The notes under the pieces: generated by a model | The model's input: the letters and a program-made list of their open reading frames with translations, nothing else | What the model was told of the DNA's origin: nothing | Databases searched by the model: none | Assembly: GCF_003286085.1 (NCBI RefSeq) | Contig: NW_020825312.1 | Coordinates: 1,860,001 to 1,924,000, forward strand | Length of the DNA stretch: 64,000 nt | From: Drosophila persimilis | Lineage: Eukaryota > Arthropoda > Insecta > Diptera > Drosophilidae | Direction of reading: 5' to 3' | Position numbers and translations under genes: made by a program | In this document: positions 45,701-55,154 of the stretch, piece after piece | Layout: each line of letters opens with the position of its first letter | Position numbering within the stretch: the first letter of the stretch is position 1

Positions 45701-48700
45701 AAGACAATATACATACAATATAAAACCAATTAAAATAATTGAAAATGTATTTTAAAATGCAAAAGTACGAAATGCATTCCACTCGAAATGAAATAATAGT
45801 CGTAATTATATTTTCAATATTTCCCCTTCATCGAATTTGTAGTATTGTTTACTTTCTATAGCTTTTGCACAATATTCCGAACAATTAAAACCACATATTA
45901 AAATTGCTTAGAGCTCCTCCTGTCCTGCCTGAGTCCTGGACCATTAAACTCAAATTATAAACCTTTGTACATACGCCAGCAAACTAATTACAAAGCCCAA
46001 CTAAATGCCAAAGAACAAACTAACCTGCCCCTGTCCCTGTCCCTGTCCCTGGCCGTGTCCCTGCCCCTGTCCCAGTCCATGCCACACATTTCTCCGCCCC
46101 TAAGTATGCAATGCTTTTCCCAATTACGTGTCAAATGGCTAATGCAACTTTCTCTACAATCTACATACAATCTCGAAAATCTCCAACGATGATGATGATG
46201 ACGATGATGATGATGATGACGATGATGATGGCAGGCGTGACAACCATGTTGAATTTCTTCACTACCTCCAACGGTTTCCGGAGCACTCTGCCGGTCGTCT
46301 CCAATCTAACGGCGATGAACGTCTGGGACGGGGTCTGCATGTGCTTCATCTACGCCTCCTTGCTGGAGTTCGTGTGCGTCAATTATGTGGGCCGCAAGCG
46401 GCCGCTGCACAACGTCGTCTATCGGCCGGGCGAGAATCCCGTAACACAGGTAAATTAAATAATAATTTAATTTTATTCACACACCCAGAACCAGTACCAG
46501 TACCAGTCGTCCCCTCCTTTAATGGCGCTATGGAAAGCTCCAACCCCGAAAAAAAAACAAAAACAAAAAAAAGCTAATTTCGTATGCATTTTGAAAGCAA
46601 TTAAATATGAATTTTACATGAGCGTAGCGTACAAAAAGCCAACAATATAAAAACAAACAACAACAAAAATAACATTGAAACAAACCAACATAAAAAAACA
46701 AGCTACCAACAACAAGCAGAACACACAATGAACACCCCCCAACAACAAAAGCAACAACAACAACAAAAAACAAACATTTGTATAAGTTAAACCAGTTATT
46801 TGTTCTCTCTTTGTTTAAGAAGCAAGAAACACCTGATCCCAAAAGTCATACTCGTACCAGAAACAACCAAATATACATATATACATATACATGTATATAT
46901 ATGAAACTTCAGTCAATACCAATATCAATTCGATTACTGTCACATTGTGTTGAGTCCCACCTCCCTTTCTCTCTATCTCTGTATCTCTCTATCTCTGTAT
47001 CTCTGTCTGTCTATTTTTTCCATCAATGTCTATCTTACGTTCCCTTTTCTCTGTACTGTACTTGTCCCTTCTGATTTCGATTAAGTATATATGGTTTTTA
47101 GTTACTAGAACTACTCTATCTATAATCCATACCAGCATTGATATCCCCCAACCAACCAACAACTACAATAACAACAACAACAACAACAAAATGCTCGCTA
47201 TAATAACTCACTTTGTGTTCATATCCCGACTATCCCAATTTAGCATTTTGTATATGAACTTTTTTTTCAACTATAATAAACGTAAATTTGTGTGTCATAA
47301 TATTAAAAAAAAATCCAAATAAAAACCAAAAAACCCAGAAAAATCAGTTAAGCCCAGCAGCGACTTGAAATGAATCTTGCGATTTGATTTTTCGGTTCAC
47401 ACACACACATTTGATTGATTTTTGTTTTGTTTCCCTGTGTCCTTTTTGAAGGGAACTGTCAATGTATGTGTATTTATTGTGCTGATGATCGGTTTTATTA
47501 TTTTTTTGCATTTTTATTAACCCAACAAGGAACTGGCCAACTTCAGTTCGAGGTCCGACAAAACCCCATTGACGTGTTCAACGTTTCTCTTGCATTCATT
47601 TTGAAACCCATTAGTTTTCGGTTCGGTTCGGTTCTGTTTTGATCATTTCTTTTGTATCTTTCTTTATAAATGTTGTATAATACAATTGTTTCGTGCGACC
47701 AACAATGCGTTTTATTCATCTCCAATTAGTTTTGCAAATATTTAAACTAAATCAAAAGATAATATGAATATGAATAATAATTAGAAATTAATTGAAGCGT
47801 TTTACATGCCAGTAGGTAGGTATGTATGTATGTATGTTCATTTATGTATATTTATTCTTTATTTAACACCCACCAACAACAACAATAACAACAACAACCA
47901 ACGGAAACAACAAAAGAAAAGGTTTCCACTAAAAAGTGAATTATATAAAATATGCATTTTGTTTTTGTGTAGGCACTTTTTCAATCTAAGAATAAAACAT
48001 TTACTAATGCACGTTAAGCATTTTATTTTCGTTTGATGTGTTTCAAAAGTTTTCGACACCCAATTGGAGTTTTGTTATGGAAATGTGGCCTATTCCCAAG
48101 AGATATTGATTGAAATTTACCTCAATCGATTTACGATTTACCTCAAAATCGGAACAATCAGAGCAACCATCGTTCTAGTTATACGCCACTCAAGCAGTTC
48201 CAATTGCAAACCCATAATTCATTCATAAACAAAAATTTATAAATAAAAATAAAAAAATCCTCTCTCAACAAAAAAAGAGAACCGAAAGACGTAAGCCAAA
48301 ACGAAAACATTGTTCCCAATTTTTGTGATATGCGAATATTCGAAGCTAAAACCACCAGAAAATTTAATTTCTTCTCAAAATAGCCGTTAAGTGTGAAATG
48401 AACAGTTCAGAAAAAAAGAAAGAAAAAAACCGAAAAGATAAGAAAAAATAAGAAAAGAAAACTAAAACCCAAACAAAAAAATGACAATCAAACCAAACTT
48501 AAAGTGTGTTTTGAGTATGAACATTATTTTGTGTACATTTTTGCAGCGTCTTCCAGCAGTACTAAGCAGGATCGGAGTAATTCTTGCAAGTCCTTTGGTA
48601 AGCTATCAACCACAACTCATGCACCCACTCCGCCCACTCCTCCGCCCCCCAGATCCGATCCCTCTAAGAAACCAAACCAAACAAGAACCAAACAAAAACT

Positions 48701-51700
48701 GAACAAAAACCCCCTTAAAAACTAACAATCAAATCAAAGCAGCAAACAGCAGCAAACAGCAACAACAGAAACACACAACACACACAACCGAATACCGAAT
48801 ACCCTGTAAAACTCCAGCCCCCAAGTCCTGTACTTTTCCTCTCCAGTCGGCGAAAAGTAAACCCAAGAAAAACTTATGAAAAACAAATGGCATGCGAATT
48901 TCGCTTTGATGAAAATGCATTGAGAAAGTTTTGTTTCAATTTCGACTTCGATTTTGGTTTTGGGATTTTGGTTTTTGGTTTTTTAGTTTCCAGAAAGAAA
49001 CATTGCTTTGGTTCATTATTTGATTTGGGAAGCCAAATGGGAGACCAAATAAAATTAACAATAACTATGATTAAAACTTAAATAATTTACTAGTAGACTC
49101 GCACTCGCTTTCAATGTATATAATTTCATACTTAATACATTAATTATTTCCAGTGTTTATTTACCTATACCTACATATATAGATCTTGATTTCATTTAAC
49201 CATAACCGAATCGTAATGTACTTAAAGTACTTAAACACCCGACAGCAAAGTCAATGCATACCGATATGCTTCGTATGATTATTATTATTGAAGAATATCC
49301 AGACACACACACAAATGACAGCCACAAGAACCAAACAACCAAACAACCAATCAACCAACCAACAACAACAGCAGTAACAACAACAACAACAACAACAGCA
49401 ACAGCAACATATAACATACTAAACTCCATATAAAGATCTATTCTATATGTTAAAAACACACTTTAAGGTCACTTACAATTGGGAAAAATGTTACGAGAGC
49501 AAACTCTGACAGAAAAAAGCGAAAAAAAACAAGTATTTTGCGAAAAAAATATACTAAACAGAAATATATACTATATATATTCGGCTATGAATCAATTTTG
49601 TTATTCGCCCTTGATTTCATTTTTAATTTTAGTACATGAACTTTGCCACAAAAAGAAATCAAATAATAAATTTAAATTAAGTTCCCTTTTTATTCATTTT
49701 ATGACACGCCCTTGCCTTGCTCCAAAAAAAACAAAAAAAAAATACGTACTACTACGAGTACTGCAAGTGCCAGTGCCAGTGCCTGTGCCAGTGCCTGTGC
49801 CTGTGCCAGTGCCAGTGCCATTGCCGGAAGTGTTGGCCAATATTATTTATGCTATTACCAAATTGTAGCTGAAGTGCAAATATTTTTTATGTGCTGTCTG
49901 TGTTCTGTTCCGTGTATGTATATGTACGTATGCTTGAAAGCTTTTTGTTTAGGCGTATAGTTTTTAGTGCATTTTGCTACAGCATTTGTGTGGTGCATTC
50001 TCTGTATTCCGTTGTGTTCTCTAAATATACATACTAAAATACATACCCATATGTACACATGGCATCTGTATCAACCACTTTTAGCACGAATATCAGTTTG
50101 AGCAACAAAATGTAGTGTGCGTGGGACAAGTGTCTGTCTGTGGGACTGCATTACAAGAATTGGATACGATTTTACTAACCGAACCCCGAAATATCCTAAA
50201 GAAACCCCAAAATACTGCCTTGAATCGTGCGATTAACTCAAATGCCGCTGTGTGGCCTTCAATTTTCTCCGACTAAGATCTCTCTCTCCGAACCATATCT
50301 TCTCGATAAACCACAAAACATCCACAATAAAGAATACAATACTCTCACTTTATACCAACCCCAACACCAACCGTCCCACTGAACCACAACCCGCCTGCCT
50401 GCCCCAATATAGGATATAATCGATCGAGAATTTCATGCTGCTTTGTCCTCCGAAAAGGCCAGCGCCGCAGCCACACCGGGCATGTCGATGGCGGGCACCC
50501 CGGCTGCCGGCTCCTCGTCGGCGGCCACGCCCGGCACGCCGCGCACTGTGGAGGCTGTGGAGGAGTTCTTCGGCGGCGGCATGCGCTGGCAGGAGGCGCA
50601 TGGCGGCATCATTGGGGCGGCAGTGCAAAACATACGTGCTCGATCCATCAAGCGGAAGGCGGCTAGGAGTCCATCCACATCCACGTCGCCAACGGCCGCC
50701 ACTGGTGGGGGTGGAGTGACCATCGAGCACATCTATGAGGAGCCTGGTGGAGCCAGTGGCACAGCTGGCTCTACTAAGGTCAAGTTCAAGGATGAGCAGC
50801 AGGAGGATCAGAAGGAGGAGCAGGAGAGCACCACGTCCTCGCTGCGTCGGTCGGTGGCCACCAGCACCCCGGCTCTGGTGGTGCGCATCGAGGCGGAGAC
50901 TGAGGCGGAGCAGCAGCAGCAGGGGCAGGGGCAGGAGCAGGACATGGAAATGTTGCAGTTGCCGCAGAAGCCACCACGAAAGAAGCCATCCCGCTCCAGT
51001 TCCCCAGCCTCGGTTTATGGCGAGTGCGGTGGCATGATGGAAACTGTGAGTACATGAGAACGGAGAGCTCTGACGGAGAGCGGAAAACTCTGCACCCACC
51101 CGAGACTAACCAGAAAAACCCCAAAACGTAACCCGTTTGTGCCTGTCGTTCTTGTCGTTGTACAACCAACAAATAACTAACCATAACAGTGTAAAAAGGG
51201 AAAAGAACTAACAACAAAAGACCAAAGAAAAAGTCAGCAGAAAGTTATCGCTGCCTGGCTCCCTGGATCCCTGGCTCCATTGTGCAGCCCCCACCCTCTT
51301 TGAATTCGATTGCCTGCGGTTATTTTGATTGCCATTTTGCCAAAATACACACAAATGCACTCAAAGAACCCCAAAACACACACCCAAGTGCCGACTCAAA
51401 GTTTTTCCGCAAAATTTAAGCGACAGCAACTGATGTCTAACTGCATTAGACATGAGAGGACACGGGAAACAGTGGCTGGAGCAATTAGGGAATCGAATAG
51501 AATGTCATTTAACACCTTAAATGTATGCTGGAGAATGCCTCAATTTATTCTGAAGATATTCCTCAATCGGCTATCCTCACACAAATCATCTCCTATCAAG
51601 ATTCCCCTCCGCCAACAATTGCAATCGCATAAATCATTAAACTTCCGCTGGAGAGAGTTCAGCCAAATCAAACCAATCACAAGAGGCGGCCGGCCGGGGG

Positions 51701-54700
51701 CAAACAGTGGGCCGGCACCAGCGCCAGTCCCAGCCCACCCATCATCATCATCTTGATAAGAATGCAGAACAGAGTCAGAGCCAGAGCCAGAGCAAGAGCC
51801 GGAGCCCCTATATAACGTAAAGCAAATAAAACCGACTCAAGTGGCCATGCTGTGAGAGACAGAGAGAGCGAGAGAGAGACCGTTTTCCAGCAAAACTACT
51901 TATTCGTATTTTATGGGGAAAATTCTGGCACGCTGACGACGACTTCCGACAGCAGCAGAAGCGGCAACGGAACACCACCCAATAGAAGGTGCCGGAGCAG
52001 GAGCAGGAGCCGGAACAGGTGCAGGAGCCACAGGGACCGCGGGAGCAGCAGAGGGACAATCAACAACAAGGTGGCTGGGAAAATGTTTTCCACCATTAAC
52101 ATGTAAATTAAAAATGGGGCACGCGTTTAAATTGGCGCCTGGCCAGGTGGACCCTACAGCAGCGAGCAGGACACTGGCAGAGCCGCAGCCCGGGATGTCG
52201 GGATGACGGGATGACTGGGGCCGCAACAGGACAACATAATTATTCATGAGAGAGCCAGAGTGGAAAATACCGTAATGAGCCCGAGAGCAACGGAAAACCA
52301 ACGACACGAAAATGAAACACAAACAAATGGACGCCAAGATTGTGGGGCAGAACGAGACGGGGGCAGGGGCGTGCTTCTGCATGCATCATAATTGTCGAAA
52401 AATTCTTGGAAAGGATGCACAAGGACTTTAAACAGAAAAGTTTCGAGCATCCCGCACTTCGCATTTCCCCCATTCTCCCTCTTGGGATTCGTATGGAAAT
52501 GCTGCAAAAGTTCTCTATAAAATTCTGAGGGGAGTACGAGTACGAGTATGTAAATGCCCAGAGTACGTAGCCTCTTCGAGGCATACATTTTTCAAGAGTT
52601 CCGAATTTTCAGAATAAGCTTTTTTGGTTTTCGCCAGAAAGCAGCTGAGGGGCCACTTACATACATATAATACATATGTAAGTATTACTTCTGAAACCCA
52701 ATTATATTTGGGCTAGATCCGCTCTCCCGAAAGATTCCATTTCCACGATTTGTTACGGGAAATGCAATGCATTCCTTTTTTTGTTGTAGAAATCTGAGAA
52801 GAGAAGAGAAGTAACTTCTGGCACAGGTACCGTGTTGTATTTGGGTCAGCCACTCTATCCGGCTGCCCGGCTGCCCGGCTGCCCGGCTGCTTAAACACAC
52901 CCGCATAATACATCTTACCTAAGTAACAGCTTCCTGACTCCCAACGGACCTCGCCCTCCCCACTGTGCACTCGGCAAATGACGTTGCCAGTAGTCAGTAG
53001 CCAGCAAACAAAGACCCCAGGTCCACACCAATCTCCATCACAATCTCTCTGTCTCCCTCTCTCGGCCTCTGGGCCAAATCCCGCCCATTCTCAGTCTCAT
53101 TCTCTCGTTGGTGTGTCTCAAATGCAACTCGGGACGTGCTCCTCTTAGGTGCAATAAATTGCAGCATACTCGCACTTTCAAGCGGACGCAGTTAATTTCT
53201 CGTCCTGCAACCTACGACCGAAAGGACTATTTATAATGTCCACGATTTTTTGATGTTAATTATGCGCACAACTCTCGCCAACACTGTGCCTGTGCAGTAA
53301 TAAGACGTTTTTATGCAACTTGCAAATTTCCCAAAAACTTTTCACCAACCAGAAACGGAAAAAAACACGGCAGCACGGAATACTTATATGAAATTGAAAT
53401 AACATTCAAATATTTTTGTGTAAAGAATTTTTTTGGGTATATTTTTGTTGTTCTTTTGTTGAATGGAAGGTCGGCATAAACTCCACTCCACTGTAAGATA
53501 AGGTTTAAATACTATTTAAAAATTATTCATGCTATCCTTGCTTCGATGTGCTGTATATAGTAAGCTCCTACCGAGATCTAAAGGCTTTGTTGTGTTACTC
53601 ACTCGAACAGAACACATTAGCTTGGTATCTATCCACTACCCACCCCCTCTTAGATGTTAAGCACGCTTTAACCCTCACCCACACCCACACAATAGAAAGA
53701 AAGCACAAAGAACTATCGAGCAATAGCCTTTAACCTTAAACCTTAAACCTCAAACCTTGTATGTACTCCATAACCAATCATTTCCCAAGAAAAAACATTC
53801 CGCATCACACAGAACAATCAGTTAACACAATTAACCATTTAATACAGAAACTACTCCCACAATCATAATTAAAGTATTTTTTTGACTGAAATTTCGATTC
53901 TCATCTCATTTGCTCCAATTATAATTTCATCCTACTAGAAACTAACAAAAAATAAAAGAAAAACACAGCAAAATTCTCATGCCATTCTCATGTCAATCGA
54001 AATACGAAATTCTATACAAAAATTGCTAAAGCTTCAACAAATAACAAAAGATTCAACAATTTTGCGTTCAGAAAAAAAGAAACTATTAGAATTGTTTTCA
54101 AAAATAAACCTATATAAATTCAATAAATTTAATCAAATGTCTGCGTGGGGTCCAGTTCAATAAACTAAAAGCGAATCTGCTCTTTTTTGCTTTTTCAAAT
54201 GCTGCCACTGACACAAAAATCGAACGCAAATATTAATAAAAAAAAAACAAAACAAAACAACAACAGCCCGTAAGTATTGACCGAAAGACGGCTTATGAAT
54301 ATTTTTTCCAAATTAATTTCGTAGTTAAAAAATAACAAAAAAGAGTCGCTCTATGTCTCTCAAGCGCTTTTGTAATCAATTTTTTTGTAGAACTTTTTGT
54401 TTGTTAAATTTCGAATTAAACTTTTGTGCCACATATTTTAACGAACTTTAATAAAGAAAAATATTCTTTTCTACTTTTTTCATATACTTTATACGTATAA
54501 TAAATAAATATAACTATATATGCTTTTTGCTGGGTTTTTGCAAAACGAAATGCAAACAACCGCCAATAAAACCCTGTAACCCTGTAACCTGCAACTGCAA
54601 CATTTCAACCAATTTTCCAACAAATTTTCCGTTTGTTTTTCGTATGTGTATTGATGTGCGTGTGTGTGTGTGTGTAAATAACTCCTTTTTGTAATTTTAT

Positions 54701-55154
54701 TGTAATTTAAACTGTAAACTTGTCATGTAAACTCGTTTGCCAATCAATCAATCAATCGATCGATCACACACACTCCACATGGGTCAATCAAAATTAACGA
54801 ATAAGTTTTTTAAATTTACCGCCGTTTATCAGGGCGAGAAGAGGCGAGATGCTGGCGCTCCGAATGAGATTGTGGCCTGCACCACCTGCGGCGGCAGCAA
54901 CAGTCCGTGCACCCATTCTGCAAACAATGGATGTGCCACAGAGGTGAGAGATGGTCCACCCCCCCATAGAGGGATACTAAACCTGTTTCATTTTTTCCGT
55001 TTTGCAGACATGCTTCGTCCAGGTGCGCAAAAAGGAGCCACCGCATCCGATACGAGTGGCCAAGACAATCGATGTCATCGCTAGAATTACATTTCCAACT
55101 GCTTATGCCATTTTCCTGGTATTCTTCTTTGTACACTACAAAGGATTCTCGTAA
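35473..55154 (+). CDS. pHCl-1: pH-sensitive Cys-loop chloride channel subunit pHCl-1
   Basis: Segments 35473-36710, 37047-37067, 37759-37847, 38842-38906, 38986-39206, 40477-40559, 41570-41707, 42221-42373 or 43359-43511, 46235-46449, 48547-48597, 50413-51045, 54833-54943 and 55008-55154 join in phase to 1054 codons plus TAA. Seen: a low-complexity N-terminus with 16 Ala (183-198) and a hydrophobic signal/anchor at 379-395. The extracellular domain has W-T-P-D (509-512), the 13-residue Cys loop C552-C566 and a second Cys pair C612/C623. M1 is about 636-660. The M2 entrance is the anion-channel motif P-A-R (R666). M3 is about 699-721, followed by a long M3-M4 loop and M4 (about 1029-1050). Known of the family: insect pHCl channels are anion channels modulated by external pH and ivermectin, in neurons and epithelia. 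The neighbour upstream is sff. The start is the first in-frame ATG after the acceptor at 35462. Confidence 0.92.
36711..37046 (+). repeat. pHCl-1: pHCl-1 intron with (CTAT)n tract
   Basis: It contains AAAGCCCAGAGCC repeats at the start and a CTAT/CTGT tetranucleotide microsatellite at about 36862-36944. It ends GAAATTCTTTCAG before the microexon. Confidence 0.8.
37047..37067 (+). CDS. pHCl-1: pHCl-1 21-nt microexon
   Basis: Between TTCTTTCAG and GTAAGT lie exactly 21 nt, phase 2 on both sides, adding IHGIDWS/K just after the signal/anchor. Skipping keeps the frame (HPI-FDESSSD). Too short for ordinary gene finders; the precise consensus sites support it. Confidence 0.75.
37068..37758 (+). 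other. pHCl-1: pHCl-1 intron with (CT)n tract
   Basis: A pure CT/CTCTTT run at 37104-37151 lies 35 nt after the microexon donor, a position where pyrimidine-binding splicing regulators often act. The rest is AT-rich and ends TTTGCCCTACACAG. Confidence 0.7.
37759..37847 (+). CDS. pHCl-1: pHCl-1 exon: N-terminal helix of extracellular domain
   Basis: It reads FDESSSDKEILDLLLEKKRY, then DKRLLPPVN, the typical first helix and YD-x-R-L-P-P segment of Cys-loop chloride channels. It leaves one base before GTAAGA. Confidence 0.92.
37848..38841 (+). other. pHCl-1: pHCl-1 intron, nothing gene-like
   Basis: About 1 kb of noncoding DNA between two extracellular-domain exons. A GGGGGG-rich patch lies near 38090-38105. 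No other exon is seen. It ends CCCATTGAATAG. Confidence 0.75.
38842..38906 (+). CDS. pHCl-1: pHCl-1 exon: beta-1/2 strand
   Basis: It reads GTLTVNVNVLLLSLASPDES, then SL. The acceptor TTGAATAG is pyrimidine-poor but the phase fits on both sides; donor GTAAGTC. Confidence 0.9.
38986..39206 (+). CDS. pHCl-1: pHCl-1 exon: extracellular core with WTPD
   Basis: It begins KYEVEFLLNQQWNDPRLQYG and contains IWTPDTYFIMHGDFKDP and RNGTITYAM. The W-x-P-D motif is the hallmark of Cys-loop receptors; N-G-T is a possible N-glycosylation site. The donor is a GTGTGTGT run at 39207, weaker than its neighbours. Confidence 0.93.
39207..40476 (+). other. pHCl-1: pHCl-1 intron with (GA)n tract
   Basis: 1270 nt without coding signal. 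It contains T-rich runs (39438-39480), a pure GA microsatellite (40164-40184) and a pyrimidine-rich end, AATTCTCTTTTTCCAG. Confidence 0.75.
40477..40559 (+). CDS. pHCl-1: pHCl-1 exon: Cys loop
   Basis: It reads RHLILSCQGSLHIFPFDDPK, then CSFSMES. The two cysteines are 14 positions apart with F-P-F-D between them, the defining Cys loop of the superfamily. Confidence 0.95.
40560..41569 (+). other. pHCl-1: pHCl-1 intron, nothing gene-like
   Basis: 1010 nt with a GATGATGATG patch (about 40736-40762) and GGCA repeats (41170-41200). Minus-strand open frames here are repeat-driven. It ends TCATCCCACAAACAG. Confidence 0.75.
41570..41707 (+). CDS. pHCl-1: pHCl-1 exon: loop C approach
   Basis: It reads SYEESQIKYVWKNDEDTLRK, then SPSLTTLNAYLIKNQTTPCD and QNSWR. 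It holds the first cysteine of the second disulfide (C612) and sites for N-glycosylation (N-Q-T). It leaves one G, which either alternative exon completes to Gly619. Confidence 0.94.
42221..42373 (+). CDS. pHCl-1: pHCl-1 alternative exon A (loop C, M1, M2 start; Ser at 1')
   Basis: 153 nt between TGCTCCCTAG and GTAACA. It reads NYSCLRVDLIFTRDRAFYF, M1 (TTVFIPGIILVTSSFITFWL) and EWNAVPARSMI. It carries C623 and the P-A-R entrance to M2, with Ser at pore position 1'. It has the same length and phase as exon B, from which it differs at five residues. Confidence 0.93.
42374..43358 (+). other. pHCl-1: pHCl-1 intron between the duplicated exons
   Basis: 985 nt with a CT/TA microsatellite (42437-42466), GTT/ACTCGTT repeats (42957-42995) and CT/GT-rich sequence (43170-43310) upstream of exon B. 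It is too long for steric exclusion of A-to-B splicing. Confidence 0.75.
43359..43511 (+). CDS. pHCl-1: pHCl-1 alternative exon B (loop C, M1, M2 start; Val at 1')
   Basis: 153 nt between TTTCTTAAAG and GTACGT. It reads NYSCLQVELTFTRDRAYYF, the same M1, and EWNAVPARVMI. Substitutions relative to A: Arg to Gln, Asp to Glu, Ile to Thr, Phe to Tyr and Ser to Val. It is a tandem duplicate of exon A with many synonymous changes, hence old and under purifying selection. Confidence 0.93.
43512..46234 (+). other. pHCl-1: pHCl-1 intron ending in an AG-free GAT-repeat acceptor
   Basis: 2.7 kb without another exon. It includes a CCTGTC/CCCTG array (46026-46078). The last 130 nt (46104-46232) contain no AG and end in a GAT/GAC microsatellite directly before GCAG. 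Confidence 0.75.
46188..46231. repeat. pHCl-1: (GAT/GAC)n microsatellite abutting an acceptor
   Basis: A trinucleotide run with three GAC interruptions fills the place where the polypyrimidine tract of the M2 exon acceptor should be. Confidence 0.92.
46235..46449 (+). CDS. pHCl-1: pHCl-1 exon: M2 and M3
   Basis: It reads VTTMLNFFTTSNGFRSTLPV, then VSNLTAMNVWDGVCMCFIYA and SLLEFVCVNYVGRKRPLHN. It gives the rest of the pore helix M2, the M2-M3 loop and M3, ending PGENPVTQ in phase 0. Donor GTAAAT. Confidence 0.95.
46450..48546 (+). other. pHCl-1: pHCl-1 intron, AT-rich
   Basis: 2.1 kb, rich in CAACAA and TATACA words. An acceptor-like TTTGTTTAAG (ending 46820) precedes an open stretch KQETPDPKSHTRT, but no adequate donor follows. 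It ends TACATTTTTGCAG. Confidence 0.7.
48547..48597 (+). CDS. pHCl-1: pHCl-1 51-nt cassette exon
   Basis: 17 codons, phase 0-0, reading RLPAVLSRIGVILASPL at the start of the M3-M4 loop, between TTTTTGCAG and GTAAGC. Inclusion or skipping keeps the frame (VTQ to DIIDREF). The segment is unusually hydrophobic for this loop. Confidence 0.78.
48598..50412 (+). other. pHCl-1: pHCl-1 intron with TGCCAG and CAA repeats
   Basis: 1.8 kb of noncoding DNA holding AAC/CAACAA arrays (about 49322-49410) and the GTGCCA hexamer array (49766-49826). It ends in a pyrimidine-rich tract and CCCCAATATAG. Confidence 0.75.
49766..49826. repeat. (GTGCCA/GTGCCT)n hexamer microsatellite
   Basis: About ten interrupted copies of the hexamer in a pHCl-1 intron. 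The open frame PVPVPVP across it is an artefact. Confidence 0.9.
50413..51045 (+). CDS. pHCl-1: pHCl-1 exon: M3-M4 intracellular loop
   Basis: 211 codons, phase 0-0. It begins DIIDREFHAALSSEKASAAA, then an A/T/G/S/P-rich stretch and VEAVEEFFGGGMRWQEAHGG. RARSIKRKAARSPSTS is basic with likely phosphosites. An acidic EEQEST region, a Q-rich run and KPPRKKPSRSSSPASVY follow. It is longer than in most Cys-loop subunits and probably binds cytoplasmic partners (inference). The opposite strand has a 249-codon open frame produced by GC-rich codons, which is not a gene. Confidence 0.9.
51046..54832 (+). other. pHCl-1: Large pHCl-1 intron before the last two coding exons
   Basis: 3.8 kb with no exon seen. 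It contains GCCAGAGCCAGAGC repeats (51776-51800), a GGCTGCCC array (52860-52892) and AT-rich DNA from 53.3 kb onwards. It ends CCGCCGTTTATCAG. Confidence 0.75.
52860..52892. repeat. (CGGCTGCC)n octamer array
   Basis: About four copies of CCGGCTGC in tandem within the pHCl-1 intron. Confidence 0.85.
54833..54943 (+). CDS. pHCl-1: pHCl-1 exon: Cys-rich loop segment
   Basis: 37 codons, phase 0-0, reading GEKRRDAGAPNEIVACTTCG, then GSNSPCTHSANNGCATE. The C-T-T-C and two further cysteines resemble a small cysteine cluster in the cytoplasmic loop; metal binding is only a guess. It could be skipped in frame. Confidence 0.9.
55008..55154 (+). CDS. pHCl-1: pHCl-1 last coding exon: M4
   Basis: It reads TCFVQVRKKEPPHPIRVAKT, then IDVIARITFPTAYAIFLVFF and FVHYKGFS, TAA at 55152-55154. 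IDVIARITFPTAYAIFL is the conserved pre-M4/M4 signature of Cys-loop anion channels. The C-terminus ends eight residues after the helix, as usual. Confidence 0.95.
   Translation, partial: TCFVQVRKKEPPHPIRVAKTIDVIARITFPTAYAIFLVFFFVHYKGFS

Noticed and set aside
46821..46855. Possible alternative pHCl-1 exon (KQETPDPKSHTRT) after TTTGTTTAAG
   Set aside because: Acceptor acceptable but no credible donor; only CGTACC follows before simple TATACA sequence.
48547..48597. Alternative reading of the cassette as SSSSTKQDRSNSCKSFG
   Set aside because: Looks like a disordered loop peptide but needs phase 1; the flanking exons (ending 46449, starting 50413) are both phase 0.
50350..51099. 249-codon minus-strand open frame over the M3-M4 loop exon
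   Set aside because: Shadow of the true + strand exon, which joins in phase on both sides.
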